Source of the DNA: Bacillota bacterium
GTDB taxonomy: Bacteria; Bacillota; Clostridia; Acetivibrionales; DSM-1351
Assembly: GCA_023390335.1 (NCBI GenBank)
Contig: JAEWCZ010000053.1
Span: 124,001-188,000, forward strand
Direction: 5' to 3'
Length of the DNA stretch: 64,000 nt
The position numbers and the translations under genes are program-made. Position 1 is the stretch's first letter; the number at the start of each line of letters is the position of its first letter. This document shows positions 53,488-62,104 of the stretch, in pieces. Under the pieces are notes generated by a model that had not been told where the DNA came from, did no database searches, and saw nothing but the letters and a program-made list of their open reading frames with translations.

Positions 53488-54930
53488 GTGTATAACTTAC
53501 CAATATACAATTATTTAAGAAAATATGAAAATGAAAATATAAATATATTTCATATGCCGGGACACAAACTGTCAAGAGGAATTCCACATGAACTTACCAC
53601 GGATGTGCTCAAGCTTGACGTAACAGAAGTGGAAGGAACAGATAACCTTCATTTCCCGGAGGGAATAATAAAAGAAGCTCAGGAACTTGCAGCGAAGGCC
53701 TTTGGAGCAGACAGTACTTTTTTTCTTGTCAATGGATCGACTTGCGGAATTCAGGCTGCGATTATGAGTATTTGTACGCGGGGCCAAAAAATAATAATAG
53801 GACGGGATTCACACAAAGCCGTAGTGTCAGGGATGATAATGTCCGGGGCAGAACCGGTATTTATATACCCGGAATACAACAGCAAGTTTGGAATAAATGA
53901 AGGTATAACTGCACAAAGTATTGAAAAAGCTCTTTGTATGAATCCTGATGCAACCGCCGTGCTAATTACAAGGCCTAATTATTATGGTATATGCAGTGAT
54001 ATTGAGAATATAGTTAAAGTTGTTCATTCTCATGGAAAGCCTTTGATAGTGGATGAAGCTCACGGAGCGCATCTGGCATTTAGTCCTCTGCTGCCTCCTT
54101 CAGCAAACCAGTATAAAGCAGATATTGTTATACAAAGTGCCCATAAAACACTTCCGGCTGTCACACAAGGTGCTTATATGCATATAAATGGCTCCCTTAT
54201 TGACATTGAAAAAATCAGATTTAACTTAGCCATGCTCCAAACTTCAAGTCCTTCATATATTATAATGACGTATTTGGATATTGCAAGAGAGCTTATGCAA
54301 ACAGAAGGAAAAGAAAGATTGTTTAATTTGATTGAAGAAATCAATGTTTTTAATAAAAGGCTTACTGAAATAAATAGTTTTGAGGTTTTATCAGATAAGT
54401 ATTTGGGTATTAATACAATACAAGACCCAACAAGATTGGTTATAAATGTATCAGGGCTTGGTATAAGCGGATATGAGGCAGAAGCCGTACTAAGAGCAGA
54501 GTTGTCTGTTCAGGTAGAAATGGCTGATTATGAAAACCTTGTTTTAATTACGACAATAGCTGATAAAATGCAAACTTTTGACAGACTTTACGAAAGCTTG
54601 TCAAAGCTGGCCAAATTACCTTTTAATGATGAGTGGGAAAGGAAAGCTGAAAAAATAAAAAGGTTGGCAAGTATACATAAACTTTCAAATGCTTCCCCGG
54701 TATTAAGTCCGTATGAAGCCTATGCTGCACAAAAGGAAAATTTGGAATTAAAATTATGTTTGGGAAGGATATGTGCGGGGGTAGTAACACCATATCCTCC
54801 AGGTATTCCCGTTTTGTACCCGGGAGAAAAAATTGATGAATCAAAGATAGGTTACATAGAATCCATTATTGAATTGGGCGGAAAGGTAAATGGAGTTGGC
54901 AATAATAATAGTGTCCAAGTTGTAAAATAA
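53488..54930 (+). CDS. yaaO: Orn/Lys/Arg decarboxylase family PLP enzyme
   Basis: A 480-residue fold-type I pyridoxal-phosphate enzyme. The PLP-binding Lys is in QSAHKTLPAVTQG (about 219), and VDEAHGAHL supplies the Asp and His near the cofactor. MPGHK and GTDNLHFPEG near the N-terminus are typical of the short lysine/arginine decarboxylase group. The start is GTG 53488, 10 nt after AAGGTGG. It lies beside tmk, as yaaO does in Bacillus. The exact substrate (arginine or lysine) cannot be read here. Confidence 0.88.
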   Translation: MYNLPIYNYLRKYENENINIFHMPGHKLSRGIPHELTTDVLKLDVTEVEGTDNLHFPEGIIKEAQELAAKAFGADSTFFLVNGSTCGIQAAIMSICTRGQKIIIGRDSHKAVVSGMIMSGAEPVFIYPEYNSKFGINEGITAQSIEKALCMNPDATAVLITRPNYYGICSDIENIVKVVHSHGKPLIVDEAHGAHLAFSPLLPPSANQYKADIVIQSAHKTLPAVTQGAYMHINGSLIDIEKIRFNLAMLQTSSPSYIIMTYLDIARELMQTEGKERLFNLIEEINVFNKRLTEINSFEVLSDKYLGINTIQDPTRLVINVSGLGISGYEAEAVLRAELSVQVEMADYENLVLITTIADKMQTFDRLYESLSKLAKLPFNDEWERKAEKIKRLASIHKLSNASPVLSPYEAYAAQKENLELKLCLGRICAGVVTPYPPGIPVLYPGEKIDESKIGYIESIIELGGKVNGVGNNNSVQVVK

Positions 54931-54980
54931 TGTGTTATAATTCATGTATCAACAAAGATAAAACAGTTGGAGGTTATATA

Positions 54981-55601
54981 ATGCGTAAAGGTTTATTTAT
55001 AACTGTTGAAGGAACTGACGGGTCGGGCAAAACAACCCAGATTAAGCTGATGGAACAATTTTTAAATGACATGGGAATTGATGTTGTACTATCCAGAGAA
55101 CCCGGAGGTACTGAAATTAGCGAAATGATCAGGGATTTGATTCTTGATCCCAGAAACACTGATATTTCACCTTTAACAGAAATGATGCTTTACGCTGCAG
55201 CCAGAGCCCAGCATGTTTCCCAAGTAATAAGGCCTGCTTTAGAAAGCGGAAAATATGTCATATGTGACAGGTTTGTAGATTCAAGCTATGCTTACCAGGG
55301 ATGCGGCAGAGGTGTTGACCTTAAAACCGTGGCAGATGTAAATAGGGCAGCGGTTGATGGTGTAGTACCAGACATTACTTTTTTTCTAGACATAGACCCG
55401 AGAATGGCACTAGAAAGAAGGATAAAGTCAACAGGGGCAGATAGGATAGAACAGGAAAAAATGGATTTCCATGTAAGGGTGTACGAAGGATACAAAAAAA
55501 TGTCATTACTATATCCCGATAGAATTAAAACAATAGATGCATCAAAATCAATAGAAGAAATTTCTTCACAAATAAATATATATCTAAAGGAAATACTTTG
55601 A
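54981..55601 (+). CDS. tmk: Thymidylate kinase
   Basis: A 206-residue kinase that phosphorylates dTMP to dTDP. The P-loop is GTDGSGKT (residues 11-18); the DR motif is CDRFVDSSYAYQG, and the LID region holds RIEQEKMDFH. The start is ATG 54981, 7 nt after GGAGG. It belongs to the conserved tmk-darA-yaaR-holB-ricT order. Confidence 0.97.
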   Translation: MRKGLFITVEGTDGSGKTTQIKLMEQFLNDMGIDVVLSREPGGTEISEMIRDLILDPRNTDISPLTEMMLYAAARAQHVSQVIRPALESGKYVICDRFVDSSYAYQGCGRGVDLKTVADVNRAAVDGVVPDITFFLDIDPRMALERRIKSTGADRIEQEKMDFHVRVYEGYKKMSLLYPDRIKTIDASKSIEEISSQINIYLKEIL

Positions 55602-55633
55602 AAACTATGACTTTATTTTAAGGAGGGATTATG

Positions 55634-55963
55634 ATGAAACTGGTGTTTGCAATCGTACACGATGAAGACGGTCACAGGGTAATGGATGAACTTAATAAAA
55701 ACGGCTTTAGTGTTACTAAAATGTGTTCATCCGGAGGCTTCCTGAAGGCTGGAAATACTACTTTGCTTGTGGGTGTAGATGAGGATAAGCTGGATGAAGT
55801 GATAGCCATTATTGAGAAGAAATCCAAAAGCAGGAGACAGGTTATAAATACGCCGGCCTCATCCGGAGGTATAAATGGAATGTTTATGCCATACCCTGTT
55901 GAAGTTACTGTAGGCGGAGCTACAATTTTTGTAGTAGACGTAGAAAAATTCCACAAGGTTTAA
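55634..55963 (+). CDS. darA: Cyclic-di-AMP receptor PII-like protein
   Basis: A 109-residue PII-like trimer-forming protein (DarA/PstA/YaaQ) that binds cyclic di-AMP. It shows the core KLVFAIVHDEDGHRVMDEL, SSGGFLKAGNTTLLVGV and the C-terminal GGATIFVVDVEKF. AAGGAGG precedes two adjacent ATGs at 55631 and 55634. It keeps its Bacillus position between tmk and yaaR. Downstream targets are not shown by the sequence. Confidence 0.95.
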   Translation: MKLVFAIVHDEDGHRVMDELNKNGFSVTKMCSSGGFLKAGNTTLLVGVDEDKLDEVIAIIEKKSKSRRQVINTPASSGGINGMFMPYPVEVTVGGATIFVVDVEKFHKV

Positions 55964-55979
55964 AATAAGCTATAAGAAG

Positions 55980-56447
55980 GTGATTCCAATTCCCATCAAG
56001 ATACAGGATTCGTCCGACAACCGTGCAAATATTTCTGCTTTGTCCGGCAGAGACGAAAGAACTATAAGAAATGAGAGAGATGCAACTTTTTCATATCAGC
56101 TCAAAAAACTTGAAACCCAAAATTACGAAGAGAGGGTTAAAGTACTTGCTGATAAAATAGAGAGTCAGGGTAAAAAACTGGGGAAAAAGGCAGATATCAG
56201 GGAATTGAAGGTTTACAAGCAGTTGATATCCGAATTTCTTGATGAGGCTGTTTCTCATTCACATAGCTTTATGAAAAAAAACTTCCTGGATAGAAGAGGA
56301 AGACACAGAGTTTATGCAATTATTAAAAAAATCAATGAAGAACTTATTGAGCTGACAAATGAAGTACTTAAATCACAAACTGACAACATAAGCATACTTA
56401 AAAAACTTGATGATATCAGGGGATTGATACTTGACTTGTTTTTATGA
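55980..56447 (+). CDS. yaaR: YaaR-family protein (DUF327)
   Basis: A 155-residue, mostly helical cytoplasmic protein of the YaaR/DUF327 family, with LADKIESQGKKLGKKADIRE, FMKKNFLDRRGRHRVYAIIKK and a leucine-rich end. Function is not established for the family. The start is unsure: GTG 55980 lies inside the only ribosome-binding-like sequence (AGAAGGTG), and a rare ATT or ATC start a few codons in is possible. Position between darA and holB is conserved in Firmicutes. Confidence 0.85.
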   Translation: MIPIPIKIQDSSDNRANISALSGRDERTIRNERDATFSYQLKKLETQNYEERVKVLADKIESQGKKLGKKADIRELKVYKQLISEFLDEAVSHSHSFMKKNFLDRRGRHRVYAIIKKINEELIELTNEVLKSQTDNISILKKLDDIRGLILDLFL

Positions 56448-56462
56448 CGTTACGGAGGCAAA

Positions 56463-57431
56463 ATGTTAGGGCACCAAAGAATACTAACCGCATTAAGGAC
56501 AGCAGTACAAAAAGATAATGTTAGTCATGCATATATATTTGAAGGCCCAGATGGGGTCGGAAAAAGGGATACTGCACTAAAATTTGCCTCAATGCTTATG
56601 TGTAGTGAGGAGCTATTTCCGTGTGGGGAATGTAAATCCTGTCAGTTGTACAAGGAAGCCTCAAATCCGGATTTTCAGGAAATAATTCAAAAAGATAAAA
56701 GCATCAGCGTCGAGGAGACAAGAAATATATTAAAAGGACTTGTTATAAGGCCTCTTTATTCAAAATACAAGGTAATTGTTATCAACGATGCTGATGCTAT
56801 GACTATTCAGGCGCAAAATGCATTGCTTAAATCTCTGGAAGAGCCGCCACCATATGTAGTATTTATACTTACAGTCCAGTCCTCGGCGGCAGTTGCCCAA
56901 ACTATACGTTCCAGATGCCAGAGAATACTTTTCAATAGATTGTCCCCGGAAGATATTATGGAAATTCTTGAGTCATGCTATGGAACCAGAAAGCCTGATT
57001 GGGAATTTATTGTTTCCTATGCTGACGGTGTTGCAGGTACGGCATTGGAGCTTGCAGAGTCGTCACATTACCTTGAATTAAGGGAAGAAGTTCTGGAGCT
57101 TACATCGAAACTTATATCAGCGGAAGAGGCTGACTTATTTAAGTTTTATGAAACGTTTGAAAGGAATAATGACAGGGTAGACTATGTACTGCATGTAATA
57201 CTATTGTATTTCAGGGATTTACTAATTTACAAGGAGACTGGTGATACAAGTCTATTGATAAATTCAGATAAAAAAGATATGATTATTAAGAATGTGGGAC
57301 TTTCCTTTTCACATGCTTTAAAATGCATACAGGCGGTCTGGGATGCCCGTAGGGGCTTGGACAGGAATGCCAATTTTCAGCTCGCCATAGAAGTTATGCT
57401 TATGAAAATTAAACAGGCAAATAATACGTAA
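56463..57431 (+). CDS. holB: DNA polymerase III delta-prime subunit
   Basis: A 322-residue AAA+ clamp-loader subunit. P-loop-like GPDGVGKRD (about 29), a zinc module CSEELFPCGECKSC, DADAMTIQAQNALLKSLEEPP and the SRC motif in TIRSRCQRILF are visible. It loads the beta clamp during replication. It follows yaaR by 15 nt; ATG 56463 follows GGAGG. Confidence 0.95.
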   Translation: MLGHQRILTALRTAVQKDNVSHAYIFEGPDGVGKRDTALKFASMLMCSEELFPCGECKSCQLYKEASNPDFQEIIQKDKSISVEETRNILKGLVIRPLYSKYKVIVINDADAMTIQAQNALLKSLEEPPPYVVFILTVQSSAAVAQTIRSRCQRILFNRLSPEDIMEILESCYGTRKPDWEFIVSYADGVAGTALELAESSHYLELREEVLELTSKLISAEEADLFKFYETFERNNDRVDYVLHVILLYFRDLLIYKETGDTSLLINSDKKDMIIKNVGLSFSHALKCIQAVWDARRGLDRNANFQLAIEVMLMKIKQANNT

Positions 57432-57464
57432 ACTGTTTATGTATTATAGAAAGGAACTTTATAG

Positions 57465-58340
57465 ATGGTAAAGGTTGTAGGAGTTAGGTTTAAAAAAGCA
57501 GGCAAGATATATTATTTTGATCCCGGCGAACTAGTGATAGATCTGAACCAGAATGTCATAGTTGAAACTGCAAGAGGAATAGAATTTGGATTGGTTGTTG
57601 TTCCAAACAGAGAGGTGGAGGAGTCCGAAATAGTTGCTCCTCTCAAAAAGGTTATCAGGATAGCAACTGAAGAAGATATAGCTCATGCACAGGAAAATGA
57701 CAAAAAAGAAAAAGACGCATTTAGCATATGTCTACAAAAAATCAGCGATCACAAATTGGAAATGAAGCTTATTGATGTAGAGTATACATTTGATAACAAC
57801 AAGGTTTTGTTTTATTTTACAGCAGACGGAAGGGTTGATTTCAGAGAACTGGTAAAGGATCTGGCATCAGTTTTTAAAACTAGGATAGAACTTCGACAGA
57901 TCGGTGTAAGAGACGAATCTAAAATGATGGGTGGAATAGGAATTTGTGGCAGAGTGCTTTGCTGTAAATCATTTTTAGGGGAATTTCAGCCCGTTTCAAT
58001 TAAAATGGCAAAGGAACAGTCGTTATCCCTGAACCCAACCAAGATTTCAGGTACTTGCGGAAGACTTATGTGCTGTCTCAAATACGAGCAGGAAGCATAT
58101 GAGGATTTGCTTTCCAGAGTTCCTAAGGTTGGTGCCATAGTGGAAACCCCTGAAGGACAGGGAACCGTCGTGGAGGTAGTATTGTTAAAGGAAATTCTTA
58201 AAGTAAAATTGGACATCGGGAATGAATCTGACCTTAGAATATATAATTTCAAGGATGGGGAAATAAAAGTAATAAAGGATGCTACGACTAGCTACGACAA
58301 CGATATAGACCTCGAAGCGCTTAAACAACTGGAAGATTAA
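57465..58340 (+). CDS. ricT: PSP1-domain protein RicT
   Basis: A 291-residue protein with the PSP1 domain. The cysteine cluster GICGRVLCCKSFLGEF and SGTCGRLMCCLKYEQ marks RicT (YaaT), which in Bacillus joins RicA and RicF in an Fe-S complex affecting RNase Y activity and sporulation phosphorelay. It keeps its Bacillus position after holB. The start is ATG 57465, after GAAAGGAAC. RicA and RicF genes are not in the window. Confidence 0.93.
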   Translation: MVKVVGVRFKKAGKIYYFDPGELVIDLNQNVIVETARGIEFGLVVVPNREVEESEIVAPLKKVIRIATEEDIAHAQENDKKEKDAFSICLQKISDHKLEMKLIDVEYTFDNNKVLFYFTADGRVDFRELVKDLASVFKTRIELRQIGVRDESKMMGGIGICGRVLCCKSFLGEFQPVSIKMAKEQSLSLNPTKISGTCGRLMCCLKYEQEAYEDLLSRVPKVGAIVETPEGQGTVVEVVLLKEILKVKLDIGNESDLRIYNFKDGEIKVIKDATTSYDNDIDLEALKQLED

Positions 58341-58444
58341 AGAAGGTAAAATAGTTTGTCAATCGGTATAATAGGTGGTAAAATAGTAGCGAAAAGCAAA
58401 TTATAGTATATTTGTTTTCCTTAATATTTAGGAGGTGTTTAAAA

Positions 58445-58615
58445 ATGGCATATTCAATAAGCGATGCTTGTATTAGCTGTGGGGCATGTGAATCTGAATG
58501 TCCAGTATCATGCATAACTGCTGGAGATAGCATTTATGTAATTGATGAGGATACTTGCATAGACTGTGGTGCATGTTCAAATGTATGTCCTGTTGATGCT
58601 CCTCAACAGAAATAA
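58445..58615 (+). CDS. 2[4Fe-4S] ferredoxin
   Basis: A 56-residue clostridial ferredoxin. Two cluster motifs, C9-x2-C12-x2-C15-x3-C19-P and C38-x2-C41-x2-C44-x3-C48-P, each bind a [4Fe-4S] cluster. It carries electrons in anaerobic metabolism (pyruvate ferredoxin oxidoreductase, hydrogenase). Start ATG 58445 behind AGGAGG. It stands alone with its own terminator, between ricT and yabB, where Bacillus has yabA. Confidence 0.95.
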   Translation: MAYSISDACISCGACESECPVSCITAGDSIYVIDEDTCIDCGACSNVCPVDAPQQK

Positions 58616-58627
58616 ATTTCGTGCAAT

Positions 58628-58668
58628 AAGGGTCAGATAAAGGGTCATCCTTTATTTGGCCCTTTTTT
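58628..58668 (+). terminator. Terminator after ferredoxin gene
   Basis: AAGGGTCAGATAAAGG / CCTTTATTTGGCCCTT forms a 16-bp stem (with G-U and one mismatch), loop of 5, then a T-run. Confidence 0.88.
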
Positions 58669-58698
58669 CGGGATAAAATTATAATTAGAGGTGTACTT

Positions 58699-59457
58699 TT
58701 GGTTACTATCAAAGATAAAGAACGTATTGATGATCTTCAACTTAATGGGTTAAAGCTAATACAAAATACAGAAAAATTTTGCTTTGGAGTGGATGCAGTT
58801 TTGCTGTCTGATTTTGCAGATGTTAAGAGAAACAGCAAAGTGCTTGATATAGGAACGGGAACAGGTATAATACCGGTACTTCTGGCAGGAAAAACAAAGG
58901 CCGCTAAGATTGTAGGCCTAGAGATACAGGAAGAAATGGCAGAGATGGCCGCCAGGAGTGTACTTCTAAACGAACTTTCGGACAAGCTTGAGATAATTCA
59001 CGGGGACATTAAGCTGTATACCCAATATTTTGGCAAATCCAGTTTCGATGTGGTAGTATCCAATCCTCCATACACGAATAAAGGCTGCGGACTAGTAAAT
59101 CCCATGGATAGCAAAGCAATTTCCCGGCATGAGATTTTATGCAGTCTGGAGGATGTTGTAAGTGCGGCGGCGGCATTACTATCGCCCGGCGGACAGCTTG
59201 CGATGGTACACAGGCCCGAAAGACTCGCGGATATAATATGCAGTATGAGGAACAACGGAATTGAACCAAAGTACTTAAGACTGGTACAACCAAAACCCGG
59301 TAAGAAGCCCAACATGCTGCTGATTAAGGGAAACAGAGGGGGAAACCCTGAACTGAAGGTAATGGAACCACTGTATGTATATAACTCAGACGGAACTTAC
59401 TCGGATGAGATAAACAAAATATATGGAAGAGAAGAGGAAACACAAATTGAGCGATAG
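58699..59457 (+). CDS. yabB: tRNA1(Val) adenine-N6 methyltransferase (YabB/YfiC type)
   Basis: A 252-residue SAM-dependent methyltransferase. The SAM motif is VLDIGTGTGIIPVLLA, and the N6-adenine motif is SNPPYT (about 125). Members methylate A37 of tRNA1(Val). The start is TTG 58699, 5 nt after AGAGGTG. Its end overlaps the start of rsmI by 35 nt, so the two are co-translated, as in the Bacillus yabB-rsmI locus. Confidence 0.9.
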   Translation: MVTIKDKERIDDLQLNGLKLIQNTEKFCFGVDAVLLSDFADVKRNSKVLDIGTGTGIIPVLLAGKTKAAKIVGLEIQEEMAEMAARSVLLNELSDKLEIIHGDIKLYTQYFGKSSFDVVVSNPPYTNKGCGLVNPMDSKAISRHEILCSLEDVVSAAAALLSPGGQLAMVHRPERLADIICSMRNNGIEPKYLRLVQPKPGKKPNMLLIKGNRGGNPELKVMEPLYVYNSDGTYSDEINKIYGREEETQIER

Positions 59458-60301
59458 CGAGAAGGGTAAACTTTATTTGGTAGCAACACCCATTGGTAAC
59501 CTGCAGGATATAACCTTTAGGGCAATAAACACCCTAAAAGAAGTTGACTTTATAGCCGCAGAGGATACCAGGCAGACAATCAAGCTTTTAAATCACTTTG
59601 AAATAAAAAAACCTCTTGTCAGCTACTATGAGCATAACAAGGTAGTAAAGGGCAATTACCTCATAGAGCAACTGCTTCTTGGTAAAAATATTGCATTGGT
59701 GTCGGACGCGGGAAGCCCAGGAATATCAGATCCCGGAGAAGATTTGGTGAAGCTTGCGATAGAAAACAGCATAGAAGTCACAATGATTCCTGGGCCGGTT
59801 GCAGCAGTTACCGGGCTTGTGATCTCAGGCCTGCCTGCCGGACGATTTGTATTTGAAGGCTTTCTTCCCATGAATAAGAGATCTCGACAGGAAAGACTTC
59901 AGCATTTGAAAAACGAAACCAGAACAATTATATTTTATGAAGCTCCACATAAGCTTCCGTATACTTTAAAGGATATGTACAATGCGTGGGGAGACAGAAG
60001 AATAGCACTTGCAAGAGAACTTACCAAGAGGTTTGAAGAGGTTATTAGATGCAGTCTGTTTGAAGCAATGGAACGATTTCAGGTCGAAGCGCCTAAAGGT
60101 GAATTTGTTGTAATAATTGAGGGCCAGGATGAAGAATTACTTGTAGAACAGGAACGTGACAAATACTCAGAAATCAGTATAGAAGACCATGTAAACAAAT
60201 ACATTGAAGAAGGCCTTACAAAAAAGGATGCAATAAAAAAAGCCGCTGAGGATAGGGGCATAAACAAAAGAGATGTATATAACGTCGTAATGAAAAAATA
60301 A
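59423..60301 (+). CDS. rsmI: 16S rRNA 2'-O-ribose C1402 methyltransferase
   Basis: A 292-residue RsmI of the tetrapyrrole-methylase fold. Motifs are LYLVATPIGNLQDITFRA, AAEDTRQT, LVSDAGSPGISDPG and VIPGPVAAVT-like MIPGPVAAVTGL. It methylates C1402 of 16S rRNA. ATG 59423 has only a weak site; TTG 59447, with AAGAGGA 8 nt upstream, would shorten it to 284 residues and is a good alternative. A terminator follows that is shared with the convergent abrB. Confidence 0.93.
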   Translation: MEEKRKHKLSDSEKGKLYLVATPIGNLQDITFRAINTLKEVDFIAAEDTRQTIKLLNHFEIKKPLVSYYEHNKVVKGNYLIEQLLLGKNIALVSDAGSPGISDPGEDLVKLAIENSIEVTMIPGPVAAVTGLVISGLPAGRFVFEGFLPMNKRSRQERLQHLKNETRTIIFYEAPHKLPYTLKDMYNAWGDRRIALARELTKRFEEVIRCSLFEAMERFQVEAPKGEFVVIIEGQDEELLVEQERDKYSEISIEDHVNKYIEEGLTKKDAIKKAAEDRGINKRDVYNVVMKK

Positions 60302-60302
60302 A

Positions 60303-60344
60303 AAGAACCTGTGAATTATTTTCACGGGTTCCTTCTATTTTTTC
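60303..60344. terminator. Terminator between rsmI and abrB
   Basis: AAGAACCTGTGAA / TTCACGGGTTCCTT, followed by T-rich sequence. It lies between convergent genes and may work both ways. Confidence 0.85.
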
Positions 60345-60363
60345 ATGATGTAAGAATAGCCTA

Positions 60364-60603
60364 TTACTTCTTAAGTTCTTTCATACACTCAGGGCAGATG
60401 TTCTTACCCTTGTATACAATGACATCTTTGGCATTTCCACAGAAGATACATGCAGGCTCATATTTCTTCAATATAATGGTTGCCTCATCAACATAGATTT
60501 CTAAAGCATCCTTTTCTGCGATATCCAAAGTTCTGCGCAGTTCGATTGGAAGAACAACTCTTCCTAATTCATCAACTTTTCTTACAATACCTGTAGATTT
60601 CAT
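60364..60603 (-). CDS. abrB: AbrB-type transition-state regulator
   Basis: A 79-residue DNA-binding protein. The swapped-hairpin N-terminal domain reads KSTGIVRKVDELGRVVLPIE. The C-terminal part has two CxxC pairs (CIFCG and CPEC), a zinc-ribbon-like form typical of clostridial AbrB and unlike the Bacillus subtilis C-terminus. It represses stationary-phase and sporulation genes. I start at MKSTGIV, behind GAGGAGG, and drop 13 upstream codons. Spo0A control is suggested by a box over its promoter. Confidence 0.93.
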   Translation of the reverse strand: MKSTGIVRKVDELGRVVLPIELRRTLDIAEKDALEIYVDEATIILKKYEPACIFCGNAKDVIVYKGKNICPECMKELKK

Positions 60604-60634
60604 CAAAACTGACCTCCTCATATGCACTACATAT

Positions 60635-60643
60635 TTCGACAAA
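60635..60643 (-). promoter_or_regulatory. Spo0A box in the abrB promoter
   Basis: TTTGTCGAA on the minus strand (TTCGACAAA on the plus strand) matches the 0A box. It lies just downstream of the predicted abrB transcription start, where bound Spo0A would repress. Confidence 0.7.
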
Positions 60644-60653
60644 CTTCGAATTT

Positions 60654-60682
60654 ATAATACCATAAATTCCAATAAACGTCAA
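60654..60682 (-). promoter_or_regulatory. abrB promoter
   Basis: On the minus strand, -35 TTGACG (60677-60682), 17-nt spacer, -10 TATTAT (60654-60659). About 50 nt upstream of the abrB start. Confidence 0.75.
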
Positions 60683-60970
60683 CTCAAAAATTAAGAAAAA
60701 ATTAAATTCTTTTATTTCTTATATATCGTGTGAACCACTTGTTACAAGGGTTTTAATAAAAATAAATAAAAACCACAAAATGTTAAGAAATTGTTAAAAT
60801 TTTAGATTGATTGATTTTTTACAAAGATTCAAAAATAATACTGGAAAATTATTTAATATATCAGAAGAGATTCGACAAAAAAAACTAAAATTCTGTTACA
60901 TAAAAGAATGTGTCCAGGCATATATAACTAGAAGTAACTTTTCCATATAGCGGCCAGAAAAGAGGTATTT
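60683..60970. other. AT-rich region upstream of spmA
   Basis: About 290 bases with no convincing gene. It holds a second 0A-like box (60871-60879) and, near 60905-60945, loosely promoter-like sequence (ACATAAAA then CATATATAA) that could be a sporulation sigma-E promoter; that match is weak. Confidence 0.35.
60871..60879 (-). promoter_or_regulatory. Second 0A-like box, upstream of spmA
   Basis: TTCGACAAA (plus strand) is the same nine bases as the box in the abrB promoter. It lies 92 nt upstream of spmA. Confidence 0.45.
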
Positions 60971-61558
60971 ATGCTTAACTATATTTGGATTGGTCTGTTA
61001 ATGATAGGGTTTGCTTTTGGGATAGTAAACGGCAGACTTGATGATGTAACAAAGGCTGCAATGGACTCTTCTCAGACAGCTATCACCGTTTGTATAGGCT
61101 TGCTGGGAGTAATGTGTCTTTGGACGGGGTTAATGAAAATAGCAGAAAAAAGCGGTCTTATCAGAATAATAGGACGTGCCGTAAGACCAGTTCTGAGGTT
61201 TCTTTTTCCTGAGATACCTAAGGATCATCCTGCCCTCGGTGCTATAGTCATGAATCTTGTGGCAAATTTCCTTGGGTTAGGTAATGCTGCTACCCCGTTG
61301 GGACTGAAAGCAATGAAAGAACTGCAAAGTATTAATAAGGATAAAAAAACAGCCACCAATGCCATGTGCATGTTTCTGGTGTTAAATACAGCAGCAATTC
61401 AACTTATACCTGCAAATATTATTGCACTAAGAACCTCGGAGGGTTCAAAAAAGCCCGCCGAAATAATTGTATGTATTTGGATTGCATCAGTCTGTGCAAC
61501 TATCATGGGTATTATAGCTGTAAAGCTTCTGTCTGTGGTATGGAAAAAAGACAATTAA
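60971..61558 (+). CDS. spmA: Spore maturation protein A
   Basis: A 195-residue membrane protein of the nucleoside-recognition (Gate) family with about four or five helices. It shows LLGVMCLWTGLMKIAEKSGL, NFLGLGNAATPLGLKAM and FLVLNTAAIQLIPANIIALR, all conserved in SpmA. With SpmB it is needed for proper dehydration of the spore core. Length matches Bacillus SpmA. spmB follows 15 nt later. Confidence 0.95.
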   Translation: MLNYIWIGLLMIGFAFGIVNGRLDDVTKAAMDSSQTAITVCIGLLGVMCLWTGLMKIAEKSGLIRIIGRAVRPVLRFLFPEIPKDHPALGAIVMNLVANFLGLGNAATPLGLKAMKELQSINKDKKTATNAMCMFLVLNTAAIQLIPANIIALRTSEGSKKPAEIIVCIWIASVCATIMGIIAVKLLSVVWKKDN

Positions 61559-61573
61559 CGAAAGTGGTGGAAT

Positions 61574-62104
61574 ATGAGTTTTATTAGACACATGTCTGAC
61601 TTTGCTGTTCCGGCAATTTTTGTAGTAATACTAGGTGTGGCAATATTAAAAAAAGTAAAGGCTTATGATGTATTTGTTGAAGGTGCAAAAGACGGAATAG
61701 ACACAATAATAAAAATAATTCCTTCACTGGTAGGGCTTTTGGTCGCAGTAGGAGTTTTCAAAGCATCCGGCGCAATGGACAGCCTGATACTTTTATTAAG
61801 GCCTGTAACAGATTTGCTTGGAATGCCTCCACAGGTTGCACCGCTGGCATTGCTACGTCCCATATCGGGAAGTGCATCCTTTGCTTTTGTAACGGAAATT
61901 ATTAAATCCTTCGGACCGGACTCATATGCGGGGAGAGTTGCAGCTACAATGATGGGATCCACCGAAACAATTTTCTATACTCTGGCTGTGTACTATGGTT
62001 CTGTAGGAATAAAAAATATAAGATATACACTTATTGCAGCTTTAATGGCAGATATTATAAGTGTTATTGCATCTTTATGGGCATGTCAGTTTATATTCGG
62101 CTAA
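61574..62104 (+). CDS. spmB: Spore maturation protein B
   Basis: A 176-residue membrane protein of the same family as SpmA. Conserved stretches include IIKIIPSLVGLLVAVGVFKA, LLRPISGSASFAF and MGSTETIFYTLAVYYGSV. It partners SpmA in spore maturation. Its stop codon overlaps that of the convergent minus-strand gene by 3 nt. Confidence 0.95.
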   Translation: MSFIRHMSDFAVPAIFVVILGVAILKKVKAYDVFVEGAKDGIDTIIKIIPSLVGLLVAVGVFKASGAMDSLILLLRPVTDLLGMPPQVAPLALLRPISGSASFAFVTEIIKSFGPDSYAGRVAATMMGSTETIFYTLAVYYGSVGIKNIRYTLIAALMADIISVIASLWACQFIFG

